A stretch of 64,000 bases of DNA from JBAIYU01 sp036763085 (GCF_036763085.1 NZ_JBAIYU010000010.1:682001-746000), one strand, 5' to 3'; numbered from the stretch's first letter, positions 16,676-25,913 are shown. Notes: a model not told the origin generated them from the sequence alone. Numbers and translations: made by a program.

Positions 16676-17332
16676 ATGTTATTAAGTTCACCCAGCATCA
16701 AAGCATTACTAATAATAACATTTATCTTTGTTATAACTGTTTTGATTGTTTTAGCTTCCAAAGGAAATAAACGCCTCAAATTAATTTTGGCATCATCATT
16801 TGTCATTCCGCTAATGATAAGTTATTTACCCGAACGTGGGGCTGATGTAAGCTCCCAGTCTGAACGCCTATATGCGCTTGAACATCATCAGGCTATGTAC
16901 TCCAGCTGGGTTAAAACATACGAAGCTAACTTTGACAGCATAGATAGATCCTGGCAAGATTTCAATAAAATAATAAAAGACTATGAGCAGAAAGAATATT
17001 CTAGAGAAACTACGGCTAAAAAACTTAAGGAAGTTCTTAACAATGCCATGGAACACAATCGTGAGATGCTTAAGGTAAATTCTCCACCAGAATTGCCGCT
17101 TGAAGCTCAAGATATAATGGTCGAAATGCAGAAAGAATTGCAGGCAATATCTTTGACTCGTATTATGATAATAGAAAAATCCATCAAATTATTGGATGAG
17201 CCAAACGGCAAGCAAAAGAAACATGAAGAAATAGTAACTGACATAAAAAAGCTAATTGTACTCAATAACCCAGTTTATATAGATATTATGCCAAAACTCT
17301 ATAAACTCAAAGCTATTCTAATGCCAGTATAA
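16676..17332 (+). CDS. Hypothetical membrane-anchored helical protein (218 aa)
   Basis: Not recognised. After a short N-terminus there are two hydrophobic segments (about residues 9-27 and 34-53), then a predicted extracytoplasmic or cytoplasmic all-helical domain rich in charged residues (about 60-218) with a coiled-coil-like section around KDYEQKEYSRETTAKKLKE. The ATG at 16676 is nine bases after AAGGAG and gives the hydrophobic N-terminus; the longer frame from 16625 lacks a ribosome site. It stands alone between dctA and the RND operon and is followed by a strong terminator. Confidence 0.65.
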   Translation: MLLSSPSIKALLIITFIFVITVLIVLASKGNKRLKLILASSFVIPLMISYLPERGADVSSQSERLYALEHHQAMYSSWVKTYEANFDSIDRSWQDFNKIIKDYEQKEYSRETTAKKLKEVLNNAMEHNREMLKVNSPPELPLEAQDIMVEMQKELQAISLTRIMIIEKSIKLLDEPNGKQKKHEEIVTDIKKLIVLNNPVYIDIMPKLYKLKAILMPV

Positions 17333-17350
17333 TCAATACAAAACGTTTAA

Positions 17351-17399
17351 AAGGGGCTGTTTCAATGGTCATTGACCTATTGAAACAGCCCCTTTTTAT
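17351..17399. terminator. Bidirectional terminator between the helical protein and acrB genes
   Basis: Sixteen-base arms beginning AAGGGGCTGTTTCAAT and their exact complement around a twelve-base loop, followed by a T run on the plus strand and with an A-rich flank for the minus strand. Confidence 0.85.
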
Positions 17400-17407
17400 A
17401 ATAACGA

Positions 17408-20400
17408 TCAAGCAGTATTTTTCATTCTATATGATTTAAACTTAGCAGCCCCATATTCAATCATAACAAATAATACGGGTACAAGAAAAATCCCAAGAGC
17501 AGTTGCTACCAACATTCCACCAACAACTGTTGTGCCAAGCGCTGTACGCGCCGCCGCTCCAGCACCAGTAGAAAGAGCCAGCGGAATGCACCCTAGAATA
17601 AACGCTAGTGATGTCATTAAAATCGGTCTTAAGCGGAGTTTGGAAGCTTCTATCGCCGCCTGTACCGGATCCATGCCTTTATCGGTCCTTACTTTAGCGT
17701 ACTCAACTATCAAGATTGCATTTTTAGCAGCTAAACCGATAAGCATAACCAGACCTATCTGCATATAAATACTATTCTCGAGACCGCGAGCATATTGGAA
17801 AAGTACCGATCCTAAAATACCAGTAGGAACAGAAAGCAGTACAGCAAATGGAATATTCCAGCTTTCATATAATGCTGCTAGACACAAGAATACGAAAAGA
17901 AGAGCAAGGCCAAATATAACTGGCGTCTGACCGCTGGATAATTTTTCTTCACGGCTTAAATCAGCCCATTCATAGGTGAAGGTCTTAGGTAATACTTCGG
18001 CCGCGATTTCCTCAAGGGCTGCCATAGCCTGACCAGAACTATATCCAGGTGCGGTTGTCGCATTAATCTGCATTGCCGGATAACCATTGAATCGCTTAAT
18101 CAATGTCTGTCCGCTAGTCGATACAGGTGTTACCAAAGTATTTAACGGAACCATCGTACCTGCAGAATTGCGGACATAGAAGAACCGAGTAGCATCAACA
18201 TCAGAACGAAACTCTGGTTCGGCCTGAAGCATAACCTTATAGGTACGTCCGAAACGATTAAAGTCATTTACCGGAACGCCGCCTAAAAAGGTTTGCAGCG
18301 CAGTGAAAATATCTTGAACAGGAACTCCTAAGGCCTTCGCCTTTTCACGATTTACCTCATAGCTGTATGAAGGAGTATCTGCGCGGAAGCTTGACTGAGC
18401 CATGGCAAGCTCCGGCCTCTTGCGAGCAGCTGCAATAAACTGCTGAGAGACGCTATTCATTTCTTCAAGCGAAGCACCACCACGGTCTTGGATCATAAAG
18501 GTCAAACCTCCAACTGAACCAATACCAGGAAGTGATGGCGGACTAAAAGCAAAAACGGTGGCTTCTGGGATGGCGCCAACTTTACCCATTGCTTGCCCAA
18601 TTATTGACTTAAGCTGTTTGTCAGGTGTTGTTCTTTCAGCCCATGGCTTCATACCGGCGATTACCATCGCCCCATTTGATTTTTGACCGCCGGCTAACAT
18701 ATCAAAGCCTGCTATTTCCACAGTGTTTTCTACACCAGGAATTGAGCGGTATATTTCGCCAACCTGCTGCGCAACGGAACGAGTTCTGTTCATATTTGCA
18801 GCTTCCGGAAGACTGACAACTGACATCATAAATCCTTGGTCTTCATTTGGTACGAAAGTAGATGGGATAACTCTAAGCATACTCACAGTTAGTATAACAA
18901 TAACTGTAAGACCAACACCCCAAAGACCTGCCCGACGGATAGACTTACGAACTCCCTCAGTATATTTATCAGTCAGACGATCAAACCAAGCATTGAATTT
19001 ATCAAAAAACCTACCCATAACACCAGTACGAGGCTGCCCCGTGTATGGCTGCAGCATTAGGCTGCAAAGTGCTGGTGTAAGTGAGAGTGCAACAATTGCC
19101 GATAATGCCATAGACACAGCGATTGTCAAAGCAAACTGTTTGTATAGTACACCGGTTGTTCCGCCAAAGAATGCTACAGGTATAAATACCGAAGCTAGTA
19201 CGAAAGCTATAGCAACAACGGGACCGGAAACTTCTTCCATGGCGCGGATAGTTGCATCTTTCGGACTAAGACCAGAGTGCCGCATATGATGCTCAACGGC
19301 TTCAACAACTACTATCGCATCATCAACAACCAGTCCTATAGCTAATACCATTGCAAATAATGTTAGTGTATTGATCGAAAAGCCTAATAATATAAATGCT
19401 CCGAAAGTTCCTATCAGCGAAACTGGTATTGCTAACATTGGTATAAGAGTAGCTCGCCAATTCTGTAAGAACAAATACACAATAATCATTACAAGAATCA
19501 ATGCTTCAATAAAAGTGTGCAAAACTTTTTCTAAAGATTCACGTATATACTTGGTATTATCGGTAAGAATACGGTATTCCATGCCTGGCGGGAACCTTTT
19601 AGAAGCATCTTCAATTACTTGACGAACTCCGGCAATTGTTTCCAAGGCATTAGCCTCAGTTGTTAATTGGACAGCAAATACAACTGAATCTTTGCCATTG
19701 AAATTACTTTTAAAGGTATTATCCCTGGCACTTAATTCAACTGTTGCTACATCACCAAGATGAATTGCCGAACCGTCAGACTGAGATCTAATAATAACTT
19801 TTCTAAAATCCTCTTCTGTAGCAAGGCGACCTTGAACACTTGCTGTATATTGGAATTCCTGCTGGGCTACTGACGGCAATTGGCCAATTGTACCAGCCGG
19901 AGCCTGTACGTTCTGTTCTTTTATAGCACTTACGATATCAGATGAAGTAATGCCTAACTGCGCTAATTTGTCTGGTTTTAGCCAAATACGCATACTGAAA
20001 TCAGAGCCGTATTCCGCAACATCGCCTACACCTTTAACCCGGCGGATATCATCAATAATGTTTATGCTGCCGTAGTTCTTAAGAAAAACACTGTCATAAC
20101 TTTTATCTGGCGAAACAAGACTGAAGTACAGTGCAGTATCTGGTGATACTTTACGGGTTGTAACACCTGATAGCTGTACATCCTGAGGCAGACCTGCGTT
20201 AGCCTGAACAACACGGTTTTGTGTGTACATAGTGACCATGTCTGGGTTTTGCCCCAGCTCAAATTTTACATTCATAGAATATCGGCCAGAATCAGCACTG
20301 GTTGAAGTCATAGCAACTGCGCCTTGAACCCCATTGACCTGCTGCTCGATAACTTGCGCAACTGTTTTCTCAACTACATCAGCATTGGCACCTGTATAAA

Positions 20401-20542
20401 TAGTGCTCACACTTACCTGCGGCGGTGTAATCTGTGGGTACTGAGCAATCGGTAAGTTAAAAGCTGCTATACTTCCTGCAAGTGTTATGAGAATTGCAAT
20501 AACAATTGCGAAGATGGGCCGGTTAATAAAAAACTTTGCCAT
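17408..20542 (-). CDS. RND multidrug efflux pump, AcrB/MexB (HAE1) type
   Basis: Full-length inner-membrane RND transporter of 1044 aa, forming a proton-driven trimer that exports drugs, bile-like compounds or solvents. Visible: the N-terminal MAKFFINRPIFAIV helix, the proton-relay DD in GLVVDDAIVVVE (helix 4), twelve predicted membrane helices in two repeats, and the large periplasmic loops after helices 1 and 7. It is the last gene of tetR-adaptor-pump, 12 bases after the adaptor. The presence of this pump implies an outer membrane; no TolC-like channel is encoded in the window, so a remote one must be shared. Confidence 0.94.
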   Translation of the reverse strand: MAKFFINRPIFAIVIAILITLAGSIAAFNLPIAQYPQITPPQVSVSTIYTGANADVVEKTVAQVIEQQVNGVQGAVAMTSTSADSGRYSMNVKFELGQNPDMVTMYTQNRVVQANAGLPQDVQLSGVTTRKVSPDTALYFSLVSPDKSYDSVFLKNYGSINIIDDIRRVKGVGDVAEYGSDFSMRIWLKPDKLAQLGITSSDIVSAIKEQNVQAPAGTIGQLPSVAQQEFQYTASVQGRLATEEDFRKVIIRSQSDGSAIHLGDVATVELSARDNTFKSNFNGKDSVVFAVQLTTEANALETIAGVRQVIEDASKRFPPGMEYRILTDNTKYIRESLEKVLHTFIEALILVMIIVYLFLQNWRATLIPMLAIPVSLIGTFGAFILLGFSINTLTLFAMVLAIGLVVDDAIVVVEAVEHHMRHSGLSPKDATIRAMEEVSGPVVAIAFVLASVFIPVAFFGGTTGVLYKQFALTIAVSMALSAIVALSLTPALCSLMLQPYTGQPRTGVMGRFFDKFNAWFDRLTDKYTEGVRKSIRRAGLWGVGLTVIVILTVSMLRVIPSTFVPNEDQGFMMSVVSLPEAANMNRTRSVAQQVGEIYRSIPGVENTVEIAGFDMLAGGQKSNGAMVIAGMKPWAERTTPDKQLKSIIGQAMGKVGAIPEATVFAFSPPSLPGIGSVGGLTFMIQDRGGASLEEMNSVSQQFIAAARKRPELAMAQSSFRADTPSYSYEVNREKAKALGVPVQDIFTALQTFLGGVPVNDFNRFGRTYKVMLQAEPEFRSDVDATRFFYVRNSAGTMVPLNTLVTPVSTSGQTLIKRFNGYPAMQINATTAPGYSSGQAMAALEEIAAEVLPKTFTYEWADLSREEKLSSGQTPVIFGLALLFVFLCLAALYESWNIPFAVLLSVPTGILGSVLFQYARGLENSIYMQIGLVMLIGLAAKNAILIVEYAKVRTDKGMDPVQAAIEASKLRLRPILMTSLAFILGCIPLALSTGAGAAARTALGTTVVGGMLVATALGIFLVPVLFVMIEYGAAKFKSYRMKNTA

Positions 20543-20554
20543 GAACCCGCCCCC

Positions 20555-21688
20555 TTACTTAGCTGCCGGTATATTTAGATCGTCCGGCCCGATCATAGTA
20601 ACCTTAAGAGGGCTTCCTGGCTGAGTTTTTGCAAAGCCTTCAACTACAACAACATCCTGGACAGTAAGTCCCTCTTCCACAACTTGCATATTGCCAATTT
20701 TAGGCCCTAGCTTTACAGGCTTAGTCACGGCTTCACTGTTTGAGCCGACGACAGTCACAAAAGTTTTACCTAGCATATCTTGAACTGCTCGCTGTGGAAT
20801 TAGAATTGCACCGGCTCTAGTCTCACCGATCGCAACAATTCGAGCAAACATGCCTGGTACTAGCAAGCGCTGTGGATTGGCAAAAGCTGCTTTCATAGCC
20901 AATGTTCCTGTTTGATTTGCTAAACCGCGGTCAATTTGCTCTAACTTGCCTGGAAGCGGATATTGGCTGCCATCACTTAAAATAAGTTTAAGATTCTGCC
21001 CCCATGCATCAGGTGTGTTGCCTATGCGGGCAAATTTTAAATATTCGTTTTCACTCATACTGAAACGCACTTGGACAGGGTCAACAGTCGAAACTGTTGC
21101 AAGCACAGTACTTCCGGCCTGAACATATCCTCCAACACTTAACTCGCCTACACCAATCCTGCCATCGATAGGAGATACGATAAGTGTATCAGCCAAATCG
21201 TTCTCAGCTTGAGCAAGTTTGGCTTGATAAGCATTAACCTGAGCTTGAGCCTGTTCGGATTGCGAAATAGAAGTATCTAGTGCTTGAGCTGCAATTCCAC
21301 CCTGAGCCGCTAAACTCTTATAGCGTGCCACATCACGGCGAATGTTACTGAGAGAAGCCTGAGCCTGGGCTACTTGAGCTTGAGCATCTGCTACCGCAGC
21401 TAAATAGTGCCGCGAATCGATTTCAAATAATGGCTGACCCGCATGGACAGTATCGCCGCCTTTAACTAGTTTCCGCGATATATTGCCAGAAACTGTCGCT
21501 TTAATCGGCACCTCGTCCTTTGCTACTATTTCACCAACAAACTCGTATGTAACAGGTGTATCTTTTTGAATGACCTGAATGGCCTTAACAGCTACCTCCT
21601 GCGGTGCACGAGCACTTTGCTGTTTACTGCAGCCAGTTGCTAAAATTAAAAAAAGTGCTGTAATCCATATGATGCTTTTTTTGTTCAC
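20555..21688 (-). CDS. RND efflux periplasmic adaptor lipoprotein (AcrA/MexA type)
   Basis: About 377 aa membrane-fusion protein linking the RND pump to an outer-membrane channel. It has a lipoprotein signal ending in LATGC (Cys20), a lipoyl/barrel-sandwich domain, an Ala/Gln-rich hairpin coiled coil (about residues 100-165, ADAQAQVAQAQAS), a beta-barrel and a membrane-proximal domain. The gene has a GGAGGAAAA site and lies 51 bases after tetR and 12 bases before the pump gene, so the three form one operon. Confidence 0.93.
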   Translation of the reverse strand: MNKKSIIWITALFLILATGCSKQQSARAPQEVAVKAIQVIQKDTPVTYEFVGEIVAKDEVPIKATVSGNISRKLVKGGDTVHAGQPLFEIDSRHYLAAVADAQAQVAQAQASLSNIRRDVARYKSLAAQGGIAAQALDTSISQSEQAQAQVNAYQAKLAQAENDLADTLIVSPIDGRIGVGELSVGGYVQAGSTVLATVSTVDPVQVRFSMSENEYLKFARIGNTPDAWGQNLKLILSDGSQYPLPGKLEQIDRGLANQTGTLAMKAAFANPQRLLVPGMFARIVAIGETRAGAILIPQRAVQDMLGKTFVTVVGSNSEAVTKPVKLGPKIGNMQVVEEGLTVQDVVVVEGFAKTQPGSPLKVTMIGPDDLNIPAAK

Positions 21689-21739
21689 CGTTTTTCCTCC
21701 TCATTTAATACATTTGTATCAGTTTTAATGTTTATATAG

Positions 21740-22312
21740 TCAAGATGGTTTGTCTTGCTGCTGAACAACAATTCCATACATAAGAATATCAACCATGTAA
21801 TTAATCATTTCTTTGACTGTAACTCTGTTTTGAAGCAAAAAAGCATAATTAGCAAACTCATGAAATGATCCTCTAAACATGACGCGCATAGCTGGAAAAA
21901 AAACTGGACGGAAAACTCCCTTTTGCTTACCCTCACTCAATAAAGCGTCTATTATTTCCCAAAGTTCATCAATAGATTTTTCGATTTTTTTCCACTGATG
22001 CGGCATGCATTTTTTTATATCCAATGATACCTGGTCTGCTGTGTCACCCCAAATAGTTGATCTTACCGTCATGATCTGTTTGAATTTCTCTCTTACGTCT
22101 AACTGATTATCGTATAAAATTGCTTCGCGTTTTGCTTTAAGTTCTGCCGTAACTTCGGTCAATAAAAAACCTATTAATTCTTCTTTAGAGGAAAAATTTT
22201 CATACAATGTCCGTTTGCTAACCCCCAATTGCCGTGCCAAATCATCCATGGTAAACTTAATGCCCCGTTCATTCAGTTCCGTCATGGCTGCAAGCATAAT
22301 TCTATTGCGCAA
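21740..22312 (-). CDS. TetR/AcrR family repressor of the RND operon
   Basis: 190 aa with an N-terminal helix-turn-helix (residues about 5-50: FTMDDLARQLGVSKRTLYENFSSKEEL split around the recognition helix VSKRTLY) and a ligand-binding C-terminal domain. The start is TTG with a GGGGGG run about eight bases upstream. It heads the operon, so autoregulation of tetR-adaptor-pump by an efflux substrate is likely. The start lies within the palindrome ATTGCGCAAT, which may or may not be an operator. Confidence 0.88.
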   Translation of the reverse strand: MRNRIMLAAMTELNERGIKFTMDDLARQLGVSKRTLYENFSSKEELIGFLLTEVTAELKAKREAILYDNQLDVREKFKQIMTVRSTIWGDTADQVSLDIKKCMPHQWKKIEKSIDELWEIIDALLSEGKQKGVFRPVFFPAMRVMFRGSFHEFANYAFLLQNRVTVKEMINYMVDILMYGIVVQQQDKPS

Positions 22313-22452
22313 TGACTAATCCCCCCATCAAGCTAAAACTAATCACTCGGAAAACAAACTATGAAAACTATTTTCGTGTCCTCGTTACCAGCTTACACCT
22401 CGGCATAACTAATGTCAATTATTTCTTAAGTATAATAAGTCCGCAACCTAAC

Positions 22453-22492
22453 TCAAAAAAAAATCCCATGCAGTAACATCCTGCATGAGATT
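22453..22492 (-). terminator. Terminator of the GGDEF/HD-GYP gene
   Basis: On the minus strand ATCTCATGCAG and CTGCATGGGAT pair around a seven-base loop and are followed by eight to nine T. Confidence 0.8.
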
Positions 22493-22531
22493 ATCTTCTT
22501 TATCTTCCGATTGTTATAGCTAACGTCACAG

Positions 22532-24736
22532 CTATTTAACAATAGTTTTAAAAATTCTAACTAATTCTGGGTCAAACTGTGAACCCGAACAACGCTCCAG
22601 TTCACTTATGGCAGCGCTGTGAGGCAGAGCATCCCGATAAGGCCGATCATTAGTTATTGCATCATATGCATCAACAATGGCCAATATTCTGCAGGCTATT
22701 GGAATGTCCTCTCCTTGTATTCCTAATGGATATCCCTTTCCATTCCACCACTCATGATGCTTTAAAATCCAATCGGCAATTGGTGATAACTCGGCTGAGG
22801 ATTGGGCTATCCGATAGCCAATTTCGGAATGACGCTTCATTATTTCAAATTCTTCTTCAGAAAGTCGTCCTGGTTTAAACAGAATATGATCAGGTATACC
22901 TACTTTACCAATATCATGGAATCTTCCTAAAAGCCTCAGATCTGGAAGTTTGCTTTCTGAAACCCCAACAGCCACTGCTAATTCAACAACTAAATCTTGC
23001 AATCGGTCTGCATGACCGTCAGTAACAAAGTCCCTAACTTCCATCGCCTTAGCTAGTGTGTGTACAAGCGCGCTGCGAGTACTGTAGCTGCTGTGTAGTT
23101 TTTCCCGATACATATTATCATCTGCCGCTTTATACACTTCACGAATATCCTGATGAGGATATGCTCTCAATCCAAGCCCAATCGAAATACTGATGGGTAT
23201 ATCAGTATTCTTATCCCTAAATTGTTTTACCTTATTGCGTAATTCCTGACAAAGCCGCTCCATATCCTGGGCTTGTCTGTTAAAAACTAAAACTGCAAAT
23301 TCATCGCCGCCGACACGAGCAACTATATCGTCTTTATTAAAGAAATTCTTAATTAAAGTGGCAGCATTCATAAGCAGCTCATCACCAGCATGGTGCCCTA
23401 ATGTATCATTTATTAATTTTAGACCATCTATATCACAGGCAATAATACTGACCGGCAACTGATAATTTCTATTCAGTTTATCCATCTCATCTTCAAAATA
23501 GGTTCTATTATATAATCCGGTAACTTTGTCATATAACCCTAGGTATTTAAGCTTTTGATTAGTTTCAACTTGCCTGGTAATATCCCGCACAATTGCGATC
23601 GCCTCGTTTGTGCCGCAAACTTTTATTCTTGCCTCATGCCACTGGGGCCTTCCATTTATTACAACGTCATATTCAAATTGATTTGTCGTATTGGTGAGAA
23701 ACGATTGGTGCAAATATTCCATATAACTGTTTGCTAATAATGTTGGAAGGAACTTATCCAACTGCAAACCAATTTTATCGTTGATATCAAACGGCAAATC
23801 AAAATCACTGCCTTTTTTAAACTCTAACAACGTACCTTGGCGGTCTAAACGCACAATTAGATCTGGCAGAGCATCGATCAGCGCCTGACTGCGGCTTTGG
23901 CTTTTATGCAGTGCATCGTTCAAATGAGCGTTGTTAAGAGCTATAGAGGCTAACTCGCTAAAACTCATAAGTGTCCGTCTTTCTTCATCATCTACGACAT
24001 GCTTATCTATATAATTCATACTAAAAACGCCGATGACTTGACCTCCTACTTTTATCGGCAAGCCAACCCCGCTTTGTAATCCTTCATATATAGGTTCGCG
24101 CAAACGACTATTCCATTCAGGGTAATTATCAATAACTACCATATCTTCGCTGTCCCAAACGGCACCAATTATTCCTTCGCCGCGATTAACACTATTCTTT
24201 ACTGATTCAATCGGAAACCCTTTAACCACTTTAGGCCTCATTACCAAAGCCTTTTCATCAAGTAAGTAAATATAACCAAAATCCGCTCCGGTTATAGCCA
24301 TCATTTTTTTTACAACTATATCTAACAGTTCATCCACATTTCGCTCTTGCATTAATATTAATGCTGCTCTATGAAGCGCAGAAAGGCATTCATTCCGCCG
24401 GTTAATAACAGAATCCTGGCTTAATAGCTCATCAAATTGATGTCGCAATTCTTCCTCTGCTGCATATAATTCCTCATATGTGGCTGCTAATTCTTCATTC
24501 TGTTTGTGCAAATCTTCTTGGATTGCTTCAACCCTCCGTGCATTAGTACTAAGAAGCTTATATAGTACGAAAGTGGTTACTAATATAAACAGCCAGCCTT
24601 TAAGAACCTCAAGCTTACCACGCAAGACATAATCTGATACCATATACCCGGCTATAAAGTCAGATATCAAAATCCATCCTACTCCTGTTATCGCATAAAT
24701 AAATGAAATCCTTATTGCGCTTACCTTATTAGTCAT
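22532..24736 (-). CDS. Membrane GAF-PAS-GGDEF-HD-GYP c-di-GMP protein
   Basis: About 734 aa. Two N-terminal membrane helices (about residues 8-60), a coiled coil (KQNEELAATYEELYAAEEEL, about 75-110), a GAF domain (about 125-270), a PAS domain (about 285-395), a GGDEF domain with an intact RVGGDEF active site, and a C-terminal HD-GYP phosphodiesterase with FHDIGKVGIPD, HHEWWNGKGYP and later conserved aspartates. The inhibitory RxxD site is not intact: NKDD stands where R-x-x-D is expected. It may both make and break c-di-GMP. The ATG at 24736 has GAGG at eight bases; GTG at 24745 and ATG at 24742 are too close to it. It is monocistronic. Confidence 0.9.
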   Translation of the reverse strand: MTNKVSAIRISFIYAITGVGWILISDFIAGYMVSDYVLRGKLEVLKGWLFILVTTFVLYKLLSTNARRVEAIQEDLHKQNEELAATYEELYAAEEELRHQFDELLSQDSVINRRNECLSALHRAALILMQERNVDELLDIVVKKMMAITGADFGYIYLLDEKALVMRPKVVKGFPIESVKNSVNRGEGIIGAVWDSEDMVVIDNYPEWNSRLREPIYEGLQSGVGLPIKVGGQVIGVFSMNYIDKHVVDDEERRTLMSFSELASIALNNAHLNDALHKSQSRSQALIDALPDLIVRLDRQGTLLEFKKGSDFDLPFDINDKIGLQLDKFLPTLLANSYMEYLHQSFLTNTTNQFEYDVVINGRPQWHEARIKVCGTNEAIAIVRDITRQVETNQKLKYLGLYDKVTGLYNRTYFEDEMDKLNRNYQLPVSIIACDIDGLKLINDTLGHHAGDELLMNAATLIKNFFNKDDIVARVGGDEFAVLVFNRQAQDMERLCQELRNKVKQFRDKNTDIPISISIGLGLRAYPHQDIREVYKAADDNMYREKLHSSYSTRSALVHTLAKAMEVRDFVTDGHADRLQDLVVELAVAVGVSESKLPDLRLLGRFHDIGKVGIPDHILFKPGRLSEEEFEIMKRHSEIGYRIAQSSAELSPIADWILKHHEWWNGKGYPLGIQGEDIPIACRILAIVDAYDAITNDRPYRDALPHSAAISELERCSGSQFDPELVRIFKTIVK

Positions 24737-24825
24737 TAGCATCACCTCGCAGCACGAAAGGCTTTTATTTTAAATTTTTCGACAAATAACCAGATTTATC
24801 CTTCTTGCTAATATTGATTTAGCAA

Positions 24826-24893
24826 TTATATCCTAGCAACAAGCAAAAGCAGCTGCCTTTGAGCAGCTGCTTTTGCTTGTTGCTAGGATATAA
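24826..24893. repeat. Perfect 31-base-arm inverted repeat
   Basis: Two exactly complementary 31-base arms (TTATATCCTAGCAACAAGCA at the left edge, continuing through AAAGCAGCTGC) around the loop CTTTGA. It lies between the divergent-looking ends of the c-di-GMP gene region and the poly-Ile miniprotein gene, whose stop codon is six bases away at 24900. There is no long T run after the hairpin, although short T stretches lie within the arms, so it may be a terminator for the miniprotein gene or a structural element. Confidence 0.8.
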
Positions 24894-24899
24894 GTACAG

Positions 24900-25010
24900 T
24901 TAGAAAGTTCCAGTACATGTATCATCATCACAGAAGCAGAACAATAAAATAATGATGATGATTATAATCCATACCCAGCTATCACGACCGCCATGGCAAC
25001 CAAAACCCAT
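24900..25010 (-). CDS. Poly-isoleucine miniprotein 1 (36 aa)
   Basis: A 36-residue frame with AGGAGG nine bases before its ATG. The N-terminus is glycine-rich (MGFGCHGGRDSW), then one hydrophobic segment with seven consecutive Ile (VWIIIIIIILLF), then a Cys/Asp tail (CFCDDDTCTGTF). It is a likely single-span membrane peptide. The layout recalls the YjcZ-type sporulation miniproteins (Gly/Phe-rich start, hydrophobic span), but the isoleucine run is unusual. A paralogue lies at 25424-25528 on the same strand. Confidence 0.7.
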   Translation of the reverse strand: MGFGCHGGRDSWVWIIIIIIILLFCFCDDDTCTGTF

Positions 25011-25188
25011 AAGAATTCCTCCTTATTGTTAAACACTTTATTGTTAGAACTTTGATATATCCTATGTAATAGGTATATATCTTGCTACTATCACTAAATT
25101 AATTTAATAAGATTATTTACGTAATTTTCTTACTATTTTTGCCATATATATCATATGATTTACTAGGACAAAGCAGGGAGGTAAGAAT

Positions 25189-25326
25189 ATGTTAAAACCT
25201 GAAGCCACGAGCAATGAGCCTATAGAGGTGAAGAATCCCTTTAAAGGAAGCTTACAGTATCTTGCTCTTTGTTTATGCAGTCTTACCGCCTGGCTTTGTA
25301 TACTATTTTTGATCCGCCCGCGCTGA
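25189..25326 (+). CDS. Small single-span membrane protein (45 aa)
   Basis: The frame has GGGAGG seven bases before the ATG. The first 20 residues are polar, followed by a hydrophobic span with three cysteines (about residues 22-42, LALCLCSLTAWLCILFLI) and the positive tail RPR, so the C-terminus should stay in the cytoplasm. A terminator follows at 25373-25400. It is not related to known families that I can name. Confidence 0.6.
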   Translation: MLKPEATSNEPIEVKNPFKGSLQYLALCLCSLTAWLCILFLIRPR

Positions 25327-25372
25327 AATGTTTCCTAATGATACATATCGATACCATCACATATATACAATA

Positions 25373-25400
25373 AAAACACCACAAAAATCAGTGGTGTTTT
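25373..25400. terminator. Bidirectional terminator
   Basis: AAAACACCAC/GTGGTGTTTT with an eight-base loop between the convergent 45-aa gene and the second poly-Ile miniprotein gene. Confidence 0.75.
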
Positions 25401-25423
25401 ATTGTGCTAATATATGTAGCTTG

Positions 25424-25528
25424 TTAGCAATCAGTTGAACAATCGTTTTGACAACAGAAGAATAGTAAAATAATGATGATTATGATTATAATCCCACTAT
25501 TGTTATTTCCAAAACCGCCAAAAGCCAT
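25424..25528 (-). CDS. Poly-isoleucine miniprotein 2 (34 aa)
   Basis: Paralogue of the 24900-25010 gene: MAFGGFGNNNSG, then eight consecutive Ile and LLFF, then a Cys-rich polar tail (CCQNDCSTDC). AGGAGG lies eight bases upstream of the ATG. The ATAATCATAATCATCATTAT-type coding of the Ile run closely parallels that of copy 1, which points to duplication. It is probably a membrane or spore-associated peptide; the function is unknown. Confidence 0.7.
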   Translation of the reverse strand: MAFGGFGNNNSGIIIIIIIILLFFCCQNDCSTDC

Positions 25529-25699
25529 ATATATAACCTCCTTTTTATAGGTAGACACTTAGCTGTCAGCCCTACACCATACTATGAGGAATACTATTAC
25601 TTTGCTACAGTCCATTTTTTTCATTTTCGACTATTATATGGAAACATTTTTGATAAACTTGCATTATAGGTGTATAATTTTAAATAAAGGAGGGATTTC

Positions 25700-25873
25700 G
25701 TGGATATTGCTGCTTTATCAATCATTAATTCCCAAACGGAAGTACAGAATACCGCTAGTGTCTTGATTCTAAAAAAAGCTATGGAAACAGCCGAGACTAA
25801 TAATATAAGTCTAATTAATGATTTACTTCCACCATCTCCAACGTTAGGTGCCAAAGTTGATATAAAGGTGTAG
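25700..25873 (+). CDS. YjfB family protein (57 aa)
   Basis: GTG start with AGGAGGG seven bases upstream. The product begins MDIAALSIINSQ and ends PSPTLGAKVDIKV, the two conserved ends of the YjfB family (putative motility-related proteins of flagellated Firmicutes). It is helical in the middle (VLILKKAMETAE). The role is unknown; membership of the motility regulon is known for the Bacillus member only. A perfect terminator follows. Confidence 0.82.
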   Translation: MDIAALSIINSQTEVQNTASVLILKKAMETAETNNISLINDLLPPSPTLGAKVDIKV

Positions 25874-25881
25874 ATTTTTTT

Positions 25882-25913
25882 GCCGTACGGAAAACCGTAC
25901 GGCCTTTATTTTT
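25882..25913 (+). terminator. Terminator of the yjfB-like gene
   Basis: GCCGTACGG, AAAA loop, CCGTACGGC, then CTTTATTTTT, nine bases after the stop codon. Confidence 0.85.

Noticed and set aside
22300..22320. ATTGCGCAAT as TetR operator
   Set aside because: It overlaps the start codon of the repressor itself and is short; no second copy in the promoter region.
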